Source: Bacteroidota bacterium
GTDB taxonomy: Bacteria; Bacteroidota; Bacteroidia; B-17B0; Aurantibacillaceae
DNA length: 64,000 bases
Assembly (NCBI GenBank): GCA_013298715.1
Contig: JAAFIQ010000004.1
Span: 62,001 to 126,000, forward strand
Direction: 5' to 3'
The position numbers were made by a program, and so were the translations under genes. The stretch's first letter is position 1, and every line of letters begins with the position of its first letter. Below the pieces are notes generated by a model. The model saw only the letters and a list, made by a program, of their open reading frames with translations. It searched no databases and was not told the origin of the DNA. Shown one piece after another: positions 18,038 to 26,301 of this stretch.

Positions 18038-18952
18038 TTAAAAAAACACGCTCAATAAGTTTTGCCACAAAACCAAATAAACACCTATAACAGAAATTAC
18101 GGCGGCTACTATTTGAAAACGTTTTAATTTTTCTTTTTTGTAAAAATGATTAATAACTAAAATAAAAAATGGTGCTAAACTAAAAATAGATTGTGCAAAC
18201 ACACTAGGCATAACTGTAAGGGCATATAAAGAGCAACAGACAGCCGTAATATTCCCCAAAAAAGTACTCGTAAAAAAATAAATATTGGCTTTGTTTTTAT
18301 TTTGCAAAAGATCTTTAGTCCATTGAACTAATTTTTTTCGCGATAAGGCCATAACCAGCATGCATACAACTGCACCTACTATTCGGATGTAAGCTATTTC
18401 ATATGGTTTAAATACATCACCCGTTTTGGTGATAGCCATTTTTGAAAAAACCAAAGCAAGGCCTTGTGCAACTAAACAAAGTAATAATAAAAGCAATTCT
18501 TTATAATTCATAGGCTCATTTTTAGATTGATAACTAAACTGAGTAAAAAGGATGAGCCCGATTATTGTTAAAAATAAACCTATGAGTCCAATAAAATTTT
18601 GATGTTCATCTAACATTAACCATCCAAAAAGCAAACCAATAGCGGGTTGGCAAGCAGAAAAAAAACTAACCATTTTAATACCCAGCTTTTGTAAAGCCCT
18701 CAATCTAAGTGAATCACTTAGCACTAAGCCTAACACACCTGATGTAAAAATGATAAGTAGATTAGTCCAACTACTACTAAATAAATGACCTATAAAATTT
18801 GGTTGTAAAATAAATACTAAAATACCTAACACCAAAAAAGCAATAAAATGCCTAAAAAAATTAACTGATTGGTGCCCAATCCTCGAAACAGCCTCGGTTA
18901 CAGGAAATACAGCAATTGACCAACAAATACAAGCTATTAGCGCAGCAATCAT
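18038..18952 (-). CDS. EamA/DMT family transporter
   Basis: A 304-residue inner-membrane protein with about ten hydrophobic helices in two EamA repeats (first about 1-138, second about 150-300). Examples are ALIACICWSIAVFPVTEAV, LGLVLSDSLRLRALQKLG and LIGLFLTIIGLILFTQF. The drug/metabolite transporter superfamily exports or imports small metabolites; no substrate can be told from the sequence. It lies 38 bases downstream of the PIG-L lipoprotein gene on the same strand and may be the last gene of that cluster. Confidence 0.87.
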   Translation of the reverse strand: MIAALIACICWSIAVFPVTEAVSRIGHQSVNFFRHFIAFLVLGILVFILQPNFIGHLFSSSWTNLLIIFTSGVLGLVLSDSLRLRALQKLGIKMVSFFSACQPAIGLLFGWLMLDEHQNFIGLIGLFLTIIGLILFTQFSYQSKNEPMNYKELLLLLLCLVAQGLALVFSKMAITKTGDVFKPYEIAYIRIVGAVVCMLVMALSRKKLVQWTKDLLQNKNKANIYFFTSTFLGNITAVCCSLYALTVMPSVFAQSIFSLAPFFILVINHFYKKEKLKRFQIVAAVISVIGVYLVLWQNLLSVFF

Positions 18953-18990
18953 AACTTGAAATTACTGTTTATTATAAAAAAAACAAAATT

Positions 18991-19884
18991 TCAATTATCA
19001 CTATATATAATTCTAAAAAACTCTCTATTAAATACTTTAAAATAGGTTTGAGCATCAACTGTTTCAAAATAAGGAATAAATTTCCGGATGTTTCTTCTTA
19101 CATCCTCATTATAAGCCAACAAGTATTTCATTTTTTGATCGGCAAATTTTGAAATAGTTACTTGAACATTTGGTTCGGGCATACCTTTTACATCGTATAG
19201 TTTGTTTGAGATTAAACTTAGGTTAGGGTGATTCCAATCTTTTAGTTGCATGTCTAACCATTTATAAACAATTTCTCTTTCCATGTGTGGTGTATAAACC
19301 GATTGATAAATTCGTTTACAAGAAATTAAATCTTCTTTGAACAACTTTACCACGAGTCTACTTACAAATACATGTTCTGGATGACCGTAACCACCTTTAA
19401 TATCATCTAATGTAAAAATAACACTTGGCTTAAATTTATTTATTTTATCAACTAACGCTTCAGAAACTTTGGCGGTATAAAATTGTTTATCAATTTCTGC
19501 ATAAGCTAAAGGATAAGCGCCGTAAGTTAGCGTATCCATGCCTAATCTATACACACCATCTTTTAAGAGTAACTCATTTCCATCACAAGTGATATGTGAT
19601 GGATGAGTTAATGTATCTAGCCCTTTGTGTTTTTGTAAACTAAATTGTTTTATTACCCAGCCTTGCGTTTTTAATTTTGCTATAGTCCCTGCCATAACGC
19701 AATCATCATCGTCGTGTGCAACAATGATGAGTGCGCGTTTAGGAGTAACTGTATCTAAATAATTATCTGTAGGATATGTTTCTGTGGCGGCGAATTTTTT
19801 AAGATCCTCACTACTTATATTATTTTTACAGGCTAAAAATACAACTGCAAAATTTATAGTTATAAGTATTTTTAATAATTTCAT
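18991..19884 (-). CDS. PIG-L family deacetylase-like lipoprotein
   Basis: A 297-residue protein. The N-terminus ends in a lipobox (VVFLAC), so it should be a lipoprotein. IVAHDDDDCVMAGTIAKLKTQGW (about residue 54) is the PIG-L metal motif, usually AHPDDE; here Pro is replaced by Asp and the final acidic residue is Asp. GYGHPEHVFVSRLV (about 165) supplies the second His-containing motif. PIG-L enzymes remove N-acetyl groups from amino sugars. Whether this altered site is active is uncertain. It is 6 bases downstream of the SGNH-like gene, so the two are probably co-transcribed. Confidence 0.82.
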   Translation of the reverse strand: MKLLKILITINFAVVFLACKNNISSEDLKKFAATETYPTDNYLDTVTPKRALIIVAHDDDDCVMAGTIAKLKTQGWVIKQFSLQKHKGLDTLTHPSHITCDGNELLLKDGVYRLGMDTLTYGAYPLAYAEIDKQFYTAKVSEALVDKINKFKPSVIFTLDDIKGGYGHPEHVFVSRLVVKLFKEDLISCKRIYQSVYTPHMEREIVYKWLDMQLKDWNHPNLSLISNKLYDVKGMPEPNVQVTISKFADQKMKYLLAYNEDVRRNIRKFIPYFETVDAQTYFKVFNREFFRIIYSDN

Positions 19885-19890
19885 GCAACA

Positions 19891-21081
19891 CTAATCCGTA
19901 ACAACGATTTTTTTAGTGTGAACAAACTTACCTTTGTAATGCACTAAATAAGTTCCTGCTTTAAGTTCGCTCACATCCATTACCTTCGTGTTTCTATCAG
20001 TTAAAAGTGTTTGGCCCAGAAGATTAGTTATTTCTATTTCAAAGTCATTATCTAATGCACCGATAAATAACTTGTCGGTAACGGGATTTGGAAAAATCGA
20101 AATGTTTTTTTCATCATTCATTTCATTTATTGAAGTAATAGTGTTCCCTCTTAATACAGTCCACATGTAATCTACAATTTGCTGATAGTTATTAATTACA
20201 GTTGCATCAACGTTCCACACAGGATTAAATGTAAACGTGGAAGATGGCTTTTCATTAAAAAGTTCAATATATTCAGCAATTGCAGCCAAACAATACCACG
20301 TAGAGCGACCATGTGGTGCTAAATCTTCAAAAAGAGTTGTTAAGGGAATCGTCCCAACAGCTGTGTTAGCGTGCGTCATCAATAAAGCTTTATTGATATT
20401 ATGCAAACGTATATCTAAATTTGGTCGTGCAGTTTTTAATTTAGCTACCAAAAGTTCCATCCAAGCTTGATAGGAACCTAACCCTAAGTTTCTCCAATTA
20501 ATCAATTGAGCTGGTGTAATTGTTGCAGGATTTCCGCCCGAACCACCAAATCCATTATTCATTTGAGGCCATCCTGCGTATACCACATATTTTCTGTTAG
20601 GATTAGGAGCATTCGTTTCCCAAGCATCTATCATAGTTAACAACCTTGTTTCGTAAGCCATGCCCATATTGGTGTTAACAGAGGGATTGAAGTTATAACC
20701 ATCAAAATTATCTGGTACAAACCCAACGTGATTAATGTTTTGCGCGCCCGTCCAAGATGGAGTCCATTTTGCAATAAGAGTTGTGGTAAGCTCTGAATGG
20801 AATTGATTGGCTTGCGAAGGCGTAACCCATTGTGTAAAAAATCCAAACATAGAACCTAACGAAACAGTATTGGAGAGTGGTGCTGCTGCTGAAAATCGTG
20901 CAATCCAATTTCCTACATTGGTACTTGGGTTGGCCTGATTATTATTTGTTTGTAAATGATTATACAACGAATTTTTGTAATAATACATGTGTGCAGTTTT
21001 TCCGCCTACTGGTGTACCATTTTGCGCTAACATACTTTTACTAAGTAAAAGAATTCCGATAATGATTTGTTTCGTTTTCAT
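19891..21081 (-). CDS. Secreted SGNH-hydrolase-like protein with T9SS sorting domain
   Basis: A 396-residue secreted protein: signal peptide (MKTKQIIIGILLLSKSMLAQ), a central domain, and a T9SS sorting domain (ISIFPNPVTDKLFIG ... VSELKAGTYLVHYKG). The central domain recalls a poorly described SGNH-like family: KYVVYAGWPQMNN, then LGSYQAWMELLVAKLKTARPNL and DLAPHGRSTWYCLAAIAEY, the last fitting the C-terminal Asp-x-x-His catalytic pair. The N-terminal GxS nucleophile motif expected in that family is not seen: the corresponding stretch is GGKTAHMYYYKNSLYNHL. It may therefore be inactive, or the call may be wrong. Probably co-transcribed with the PIG-L lipoprotein. Confidence 0.55.
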   Translation of the reverse strand: MKTKQIIIGILLLSKSMLAQNGTPVGGKTAHMYYYKNSLYNHLQTNNNQANPSTNVGNWIARFSAAAPLSNTVSLGSMFGFFTQWVTPSQANQFHSELTTTLIAKWTPSWTGAQNINHVGFVPDNFDGYNFNPSVNTNMGMAYETRLLTMIDAWETNAPNPNRKYVVYAGWPQMNNGFGGSGGNPATITPAQLINWRNLGLGSYQAWMELLVAKLKTARPNLDIRLHNINKALLMTHANTAVGTIPLTTLFEDLAPHGRSTWYCLAAIAEYIELFNEKPSSTFTFNPVWNVDATVINNYQQIVDYMWTVLRGNTITSINEMNDEKNISIFPNPVTDKLFIGALDNDFEIEITNLLGQTLLTDRNTKVMDVSELKAGTYLVHYKGKFVHTKKIVVTD

Positions 21082-21133
21082 AAATTTAATTTTAAAGGTT
21101 AATACTAAAACTTGTTGGGATGTTTAACCATGC

Positions 21134-22525
21134 TTATTCTGACTTTATGAATTTAATTGTCTTTAAACTTTTATCTGTTGAATAAAATTCTGCAAAATAC
21201 AATCCACTCGGCCATTCGCTTGTGTTAATTGTATGGGAAGCTTCTGGATTGTTAATGGTTAAAATTTTACTTCCTGTAACTGAGTAAAAGTTTATGATTT
21301 GAACATCACCTTTACTTTTAATATTTAGTTCATACTTACAAGGTGAAGGGAATAACTCCAAAGAAAAATTAGAATGCTTTGAATACAAACCTGTAGTTAC
21401 TAAACTAACACTAACCGTATTTGAAGTTGAGAAACAATTTGTACAATTTCTTGTTAATACCTTGTAATTACCGCTACTCGTAGCAACGTGGGTTTGAAGT
21501 GTTGCTCCAGAAATAGCATTATTATTGAAATACCATTGGTATGCTAAGGCATTGGGTAAAGCCGACAAAGTAGAAGCGTTAACCGTTACAGATGCGGCGC
21601 CATTATGCTTCAGCATGGCATATAATTGAGAATAGCTGGCTAGGTTAAATGTATCTACATAAGGAGCAGATGGAGTTGCTGGGAAAGGTGTATGTAAACC
21701 AGGACTATTAGTAAGCTTTAAGAAAGATTTTACATTTTGATTTTGCAGTTGGGTATAAATTTGTTGGCTACCTCCTCCGCTGTTATGCGGCACCGTGGCA
21801 TCGCTCGTATTATGCACCGCACCAAAAGGGCTTGTTTCTCCTGTTAAGAAATTCAAATCCCATAGCGAACCAGCTTGCGAAACACAACCTGCAACATTAT
21901 ATGGCTGGCTTAAATTAACTGTTGGGGTACTCACATTGTAATTACCACCTTGGTTTGCTAAGGCAACTGGAAAAGCTTCAGTCTCATCCATAAAAGCTGT
22001 ATGATTTGCTATTATTGCACCAGCCGAGGAGCCTCCAACAAAAATTTGTGATGTATCTGCACCAAATGCGTTTGCATTGGCCCTTACAAAACGTATTGCA
22101 GCCACCATATCTTGCACACCTCTAATTAATGCTTCTTGGTATTGTTGATTATTAGCAGGTGTTCCAGGCCATAAGCGATAGCGCATGGTAATAGCAATGT
22201 AACCTTTTCTTGCGAACTGAGTCATCATGTCGGTTGTTTTTTGTTCAAGGTAGCTACCGGTTACAAAGCCGCCACCATGCGCCCAAATAATTACTGGGCG
22301 ACATGTATTCACATCTCCGGATGGTGTGTATACCCTTGCTACATTAGTTGTTGAATTAACACCGTAAGTAATTTGAGTAGTGTTAGTTGTTGCAAAGGCA
22401 AAACTAGTTAAACCAGGGGCAAAACGTCCAAATGAACAAGTATCGCCAACTGCTGTTTGTTGCGCTCTTATACTAATTGTTGAAGCTGCTGAGGCAATTA
22501 GTAATAAATAATTAAGTTTTTTCAT
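21134..22525 (-). CDS. Secreted alpha/beta hydrolase (carboxylesterase-like) with T9SS sorting domain
   Basis: A 463-residue secreted esterase. After a signal peptide comes an alpha/beta-hydrolase domain with WAHGGGFVTGSY (oxyanion hole, about residue 80) and FVGGSSAGAIIANH (nucleophile Ser in G-x-S-x-G, about 163). LHTPFPATP is a candidate region for the catalytic His. An Ig-like stretch (YQWYFNNNAISGATLQ) and a T9SS sorting domain (LELFPSPCKYELNI ... WPSGLYFAEFYS) follow. It probably cleaves esters outside the cell. TAATTTTG on the minus strand (22585-22578) is a candidate -7 element. Downstream are two more hydrolase-like genes on the same strand. Confidence 0.87.
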   Translation of the reverse strand: MKKLNYLLLIASAASTISIRAQQTAVGDTCSFGRFAPGLTSFAFATTNTTQITYGVNSTTNVARVYTPSGDVNTCRPVIIWAHGGGFVTGSYLEQKTTDMMTQFARKGYIAITMRYRLWPGTPANNQQYQEALIRGVQDMVAAIRFVRANANAFGADTSQIFVGGSSAGAIIANHTAFMDETEAFPVALANQGGNYNVSTPTVNLSQPYNVAGCVSQAGSLWDLNFLTGETSPFGAVHNTSDATVPHNSGGGSQQIYTQLQNQNVKSFLKLTNSPGLHTPFPATPSAPYVDTFNLASYSQLYAMLKHNGAASVTVNASTLSALPNALAYQWYFNNNAISGATLQTHVATSSGNYKVLTRNCTNCFSTSNTVSVSLVTTGLYSKHSNFSLELFPSPCKYELNIKSKGDVQIINFYSVTGSKILTINNPEASHTINTSEWPSGLYFAEFYSTDKSLKTIKFIKSE

Positions 22526-22683
22526 AAAGCTAATTTTTGTTATGATAAAATTAGTTCGTATGAAAGCAAAACAAAAACAAAATTAGTTTATAAATATTAT
22601 TTTAAAAACTTATTTTTACACATAAATTATTATTAATCAATATTTTATAAAAATATAAATTGTAATTTAGAAGTATAAATACT

Positions 22684-24105
22684 ATGAAAAAGCAAGATAA
22701 CACAATTAAATTATTGATAGATAAAATGACTATGGCAGAGAAAAGGATGTTTAAAGTTTACTCATCTGCTTACGGTAATAACAAAAATTATATTGAACTA
22801 TTTGATGCAATTGAAAAACAAAAGATTTATAATGAAACTGAGTTGAAACATAAATTCAAAAAAAATTTTGCTTCTCTTAAAAAATATTTGTTCGATAGCC
22901 TAATCGATTCAATTAAAATATGCGGTGATTATAAAGATTTAGATTCAAATCACATTCATGAAATAGAAAAATACAAAATTCTTCGACATAAAGGATTAAG
23001 CAATGCAGCAGAAATACAACTAAGACGAACAAAAAAAATTACCTTAGAAGATGAAGGTTATATTAAACACCTTTATGCTTTAAACCAAGAGTATGTGTCG
23101 GCTTTCATTAAAGATACAAATTTAGAAACCAGTGAACTAAAAAACATTATACATGAACGTAAAGAAATTTTTAAAGTAATACTAAACTACAGCGAAATTT
23201 CTGATGTGTATTTCACCCTGAGATTAGCTTTAAAAAGTATGTATTACTGTAAATCGCAATCTGATAGAAAATTATTAAATACTATCATATTACCAATAAA
23301 AAAATTAAAAGAGGAACACCTACTTTCTGATACCGCAAAAAGCTTATTCTATATGTCATGGAATGAGTATTATACCGCAGTTGGAGAGTATGAGAAGGCA
23401 TTAACTACAAGTAAACTATTTTTAGAAATAAATCGAGCAAAAAAAGTAAATACGGTAGAGCTGCAAACCATTTTAGAACAGGCGAGTTATTTACTCCTTT
23501 CGTTAAAGTGTTTTAAGTTAGTAGAATTTAATCCAAAACTTAATTGGCTTGAAACTATTATGAATTCATCTACCCAGGATTACAGATTCTTATTTTGTTA
23601 TGAAAGATGGTACGTTATAAAACTTCGCTACAACCAATTATTCGAAAACAAAAGTAACGAACAGAAATTTATTGAAACAGAGCAAACAAGATTTAAAACT
23701 TACAGTCCTAACTTTAGCATAAAGTACAAAGCAGCAGCCTTTTATTTTAACGCTATTAGCTACTATTTGAATGGTGATTATAAAAGCGCCTTGTTCAATT
23801 GCAATAAAATAATAAATGAAGTAAATTCAAATATTGAAGAATACCTATACGCACGTATAGTAAGGCTGCTAATCTTTGACAAAACAGATAACTCTAACCT
23901 CATTGAGTACGATGCAAGAAATTTAATACGTTTAATTAAATCAGAAATGTCGATAAGAAATAATGAACTAAAAATTGTTCAATACCTTCAAAAAAATTTA
24001 ACTGTTAATGACACTAGCTTTAATAAATGGATGAGAGCTAATTCTAAAGACTTTATTAATGACAAAAACTTTATTTATTACCTTGGATCGATTATTAAAT
24101 CCTAA
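22684..24105 (+). CDS. Hypothetical helical protein, Bacteroidota-type
   Basis: A 473-residue cytoplasmic protein with no signal peptide or membrane helix. The start (MKKQDNTIKLLIDKMTMAEKRMFKVYSSAYG...NYIELFDAIEKQKIYNETELK) resembles a recurrent but unnamed Bacteroidota protein type. The rest is alpha-helical and tetratricopeptide-like (for example YEKALTTSKLFLEINRAKK, about residues 240-260; KAAAFYFNAISYYLNGDYKSALFNCNKI, about 350-378). I do not recognise a named family and assign no function. A strong terminator lies about 100 bases after the stop. Confidence 0.75.
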   Translation: MKKQDNTIKLLIDKMTMAEKRMFKVYSSAYGNNKNYIELFDAIEKQKIYNETELKHKFKKNFASLKKYLFDSLIDSIKICGDYKDLDSNHIHEIEKYKILRHKGLSNAAEIQLRRTKKITLEDEGYIKHLYALNQEYVSAFIKDTNLETSELKNIIHERKEIFKVILNYSEISDVYFTLRLALKSMYYCKSQSDRKLLNTIILPIKKLKEEHLLSDTAKSLFYMSWNEYYTAVGEYEKALTTSKLFLEINRAKKVNTVELQTILEQASYLLLSLKCFKLVEFNPKLNWLETIMNSSTQDYRFLFCYERWYVIKLRYNQLFENKSNEQKFIETEQTRFKTYSPNFSIKYKAAAFYFNAISYYLNGDYKSALFNCNKIINEVNSNIEEYLYARIVRLLIFDKTDNSNLIEYDARNLIRLIKSEMSIRNNELKIVQYLQKNLTVNDTSFNKWMRANSKDFINDKNFIYYLGSIIKS

Positions 24106-24203
24106 ACAGACAGTTTAGATAAAGAACCACAGGTTTAAGGCTAATAATAATTATTACTTTTATATAGTCAAATCTACTTGTTCTTTTTCATTTATGCTCC
24201 TTC

Positions 24204-24245
24204 AAAAAAAATCTTCCGTAGTTATAACTGTGAAAGATTTTTTTT
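24204..24245 (+). terminator. Strong intrinsic terminator after the 473-residue hypothetical gene
   Basis: AAAAAAAATCTT (24204-24215) pairs perfectly with AAGATTTTTTTT (24234-24245), giving 12 pairs; the loop contains the palindrome AGTTATAACT. The right arm ends in a T tract. Confidence 0.75.
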
Positions 24246-24281
24246 CATCATCTAACTTTACATATTTGGACTACTTAATAA

Positions 24282-24547
24282 TTAGGGTTCACTCAAAAAC
24301 GCAAATATGCCAACTGATAAGAGATGTAAGGGTTAAATCCATTTTTATGTGCAAAGTTTTTTGAACTATTTTGAGAAAATCCTTACAGAGAAAAATAGAG
24401 TTTTATTTGCGTTTTTGGCTTGATAAAAATTAACTGACTCGTCGTTAGCTCAGCTCGAAGTATTTCTATACATCTTCACTTCGCTGCCCGTGCCCGCCGT
24501 AGGCAGGTCGATTCAGTTAATTTTTATACATTTTGAGTGAACCCTAA
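24282..24547. mobile_element. Palindromic 266-bp element with 17-bp terminal inverted repeats
   Basis: TTAGGGTTCACTCAAAA (24282-24298) and its perfect complement TTTTGAGTGAACCCTAA (24531-24547) bound a stretch without genes. Inside are two further perfect long pairs: CAAAAACGCAAATA (24294-24307) with TATTTGCGTTTTTG (24404-24417), and ATAAAAATTAACTGA (24423-24437) with TCAGTTAATTTTTAT (24513-24527). A shorter pair is TGTAAGG (24325-24331) with CCTTACA (24381-24387). A GC-rich stretch with CTGCC/GGCAG lies at 24484-24508. The layout, an outer stem enclosing two arms, resembles a non-autonomous palindromic element (MITE- or REP-like) or a structured RNA. No transposase is nearby. Confidence 0.6.
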
Positions 24548-24732
24548 TCAACCGCAATTAGACAGTAGAAGTCGAGTTATCGACGAACTATCTGTCTTAT
24601 TGCGGGTTATCCCGATTTAGCAACTGTTAGGATTTCTTACAAACGATTTTTCTGGAAATCCTTACATTTGCTTAATCGTAGACAGTTCTTTTTTTGAACT
24701 GTCTGTTTAGGGATTAAAATTGGATAAAACAA

Positions 24733-24763
24733 AAAAAGCTGTTTCATAATGAAACAGCTTTTA
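24733..24763. terminator. Terminator for the 315-residue lipoprotein gene
   Basis: AAAAAGCTGTTTCA-ta-ATGAAACAGCTTTT: a perfect stem with A and T tracts on either side, 18 bases from the lipoprotein stop codon. It is nearly the same sequence as the terminator at 11657-11690. Confidence 0.85.
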
Positions 24764-24780
24764 TTAAAATTGAATGTTTA

Positions 24781-25728
24781 TTATCTTAAGGTGATGTTGT
24801 AAAAGTTTCCGTTAATAGTAACTGTTGCTGCGTTATCACATGCACCATTACCATAATCAATTGTTCTGGTTGGTTTATTACCTGGTGTAAAATTTAATAC
24901 CCCTTGAATAAAATGCGCTCTGCGGTTATTGCTTGTGGTGCAAGTTCCAAAATCTTTAACCAATTGTGATACTATATTTGCAGAGTAATTTAACCCATTT
25001 GCAGTTGTGCCAGAAGCCGAACCTGTGATACCAATTCTTGCTTTACTCCAAGCAATAGGCGTACTTTCATTCACATAAACTGTATTATCATTTGTATTCA
25101 ATAAAGTTTTAGTTCTGTTAATGCTTGAAGTAATTGTTCCACCATTACTAGGTTTAATAATTGAAAGATTTGATGTAACATTCCAACTTAAATTAGTTGC
25201 GCTAGGGTTAAAACCAACTGGCGTGGTGTTTGTAACTGTTTTGTTATTTATAATCACAGTATAACTATCTACCACATAATTTTGAGAAGTAATTACACAT
25301 TTAAAACCAGGATGACGGTAACGTGTTGGGGTAAATGTTCCACTTGTAATGGATTGGCTGTAATCATAAATTAAAGAACCTGAACGTGTTCTGCCATCTA
25401 AACATTGGCTTCCGTTAAATGTAACTGTAACAATTTTAGCTGCTAAATCAGCCGATACTGTAGCACACGCTAATAAAGGTGCGTATACACTTTCAGTTCC
25501 ATTCATTTTGTAAGTATTCAATTGTCCGTTTGTGCTCTCGCAAGCTTGACTACCAATATTTGAAATATCATTGGTAATAGTTTCCGACGAACCGTTATCT
25601 TCTGCCTCACTTGTATCTCTATCAACTTCTTCTTCGGTTTTTTTATCTTTTCTACATGAGGTAGTTAAACCTACACTTAAAGCAAGTACCATTGCTGTAA
25701 GTATTACTGAAATTTTATTCGTTTTCAT
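24781..25728 (-). CDS. Hypothetical lipoprotein
   Basis: A 315-residue exported protein. The N-terminus MKTNKISVILTAMVLALSVGLTTSC gives a signal peptide and lipobox Cys, followed by a strongly charged RKDKKTEEEVDRD stretch. The remainder is Thr/Ser/Asn-rich and beta-like, with two parallel stretches (VTVTFNGSQCLDGRTRSGSL and RTIDYGNGACDNAATVTING) that suggest a repeated element. I recognise no named family. It is monocistronic, with its own terminator. Confidence 0.75.
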   Translation of the reverse strand: MKTNKISVILTAMVLALSVGLTTSCRKDKKTEEEVDRDTSEAEDNGSSETITNDISNIGSQACESTNGQLNTYKMNGTESVYAPLLACATVSADLAAKIVTVTFNGSQCLDGRTRSGSLIYDYSQSITSGTFTPTRYRHPGFKCVITSQNYVVDSYTVIINNKTVTNTTPVGFNPSATNLSWNVTSNLSIIKPSNGGTITSSINRTKTLLNTNDNTVYVNESTPIAWSKARIGITGSASGTTANGLNYSANIVSQLVKDFGTCTTSNNRRAHFIQGVLNFTPGNKPTRTIDYGNGACDNAATVTINGNFYNITLR

Positions 25729-25838
25729 AATTTTTAGTTTTTGTGTTATTTGCTACTATGACTAAAGAAATAAATTGAAGTTTAATTAAAGCTTCACGAT
25801 TTTTAAAAATAAATCGTATGTTATTAAAAATCAAATCG

Positions 25839-26300
25839 TTAAAATTCATTAAACTCAGTTAATTTGCAATTAATCCATTCGCTATCAAAGTGCGAATTAT
25901 ACTTTTTATAAAAATTTATCGCAGGCTTATTCCAATTTAATACTTGCCATTCCATACGCCTCACCTTCTTCTCTTTAGCAACTTTTGCGACAGCTTCAAA
26001 TAATAGTTTTCCATACCCATTACCGCGCTCGCTTTGGGTAACAATAATATCTTCTAAAAAAATACACTTACCTTTCCATGTGCTGTATTTACAGTAATAC
26101 AAGGCTAATCCAATAATTACATTATTTTTTTCAAGCACAAAAAAATCAAAAACTTTATCTGAACCAAAGCCCCATTCAAGCATTTCAGCTTCAGTAACCA
26201 CTACATCGTTTGGTGCTTTTTCATATATAGCAAGCTCAGTAATTAAAGCCAATGCCGCTTTTATATCTTTCTTCTCCCCTACTCTTAATGTTGTTTCCAT
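25839..26300 (-). CDS. GNAT family N-acetyltransferase
   Basis: The gene should start at the ATG at 26300 (METTLRVGEKKDIKAALALI), giving 153 residues; a longer in-frame start at 26327 lies inside phoH. It begins 1 base after the phoH stop codon, so the two are surely co-transcribed. The GNAT signature is clear: CIFLEDIIVTQSERGNGYGKLLFEAV is the acetyl-CoA binding motif A (Q/R-x-x-G-x-G/A), and MEWQVLNWNKPAINFYKKY is motif B. The PF00583-like small size suggests a diamine or small-molecule acetyltransferase; the substrate is unknown. Confidence 0.88.
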   Translation of the reverse strand: METTLRVGEKKDIKAALALITELAIYEKAPNDVVVTEAEMLEWGFGSDKVFDFFVLEKNNVIIGLALYYCKYSTWKGKCIFLEDIIVTQSERGNGYGKLLFEAVAKVAKEKKVRRMEWQVLNWNKPAINFYKKYNSHFDSEWINCKLTEFNEF

Positions 26301-26301
26301 T

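Larger units (their letters stand above)
24103..24709. repeat. Gene-free region bounded by a 13-bp inverted repeat and packed with hairpins
   Basis: TAAACAGACAGTT (24103-24115, overlapping the stop codon of the upstream gene) is matched by AACTGTCTGTTTA (24697-24709). Between them lie a terminator (24204-24245), the 266-bp palindromic element, an imperfect long hairpin (24550-24607, arms near AACCGCAAT and ATTGCGGGTT with inner GTCG/CGAC), GGATTTC/GAAATCC (24630-24636/24655-24661) and a perfect 8-bp hairpin GACAGTTC/GAACTGTC (24681-24688/24696-24703) with a T-rich loop. I see no gene in the whole stretch 24106-24780. Confidence 0.6.
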
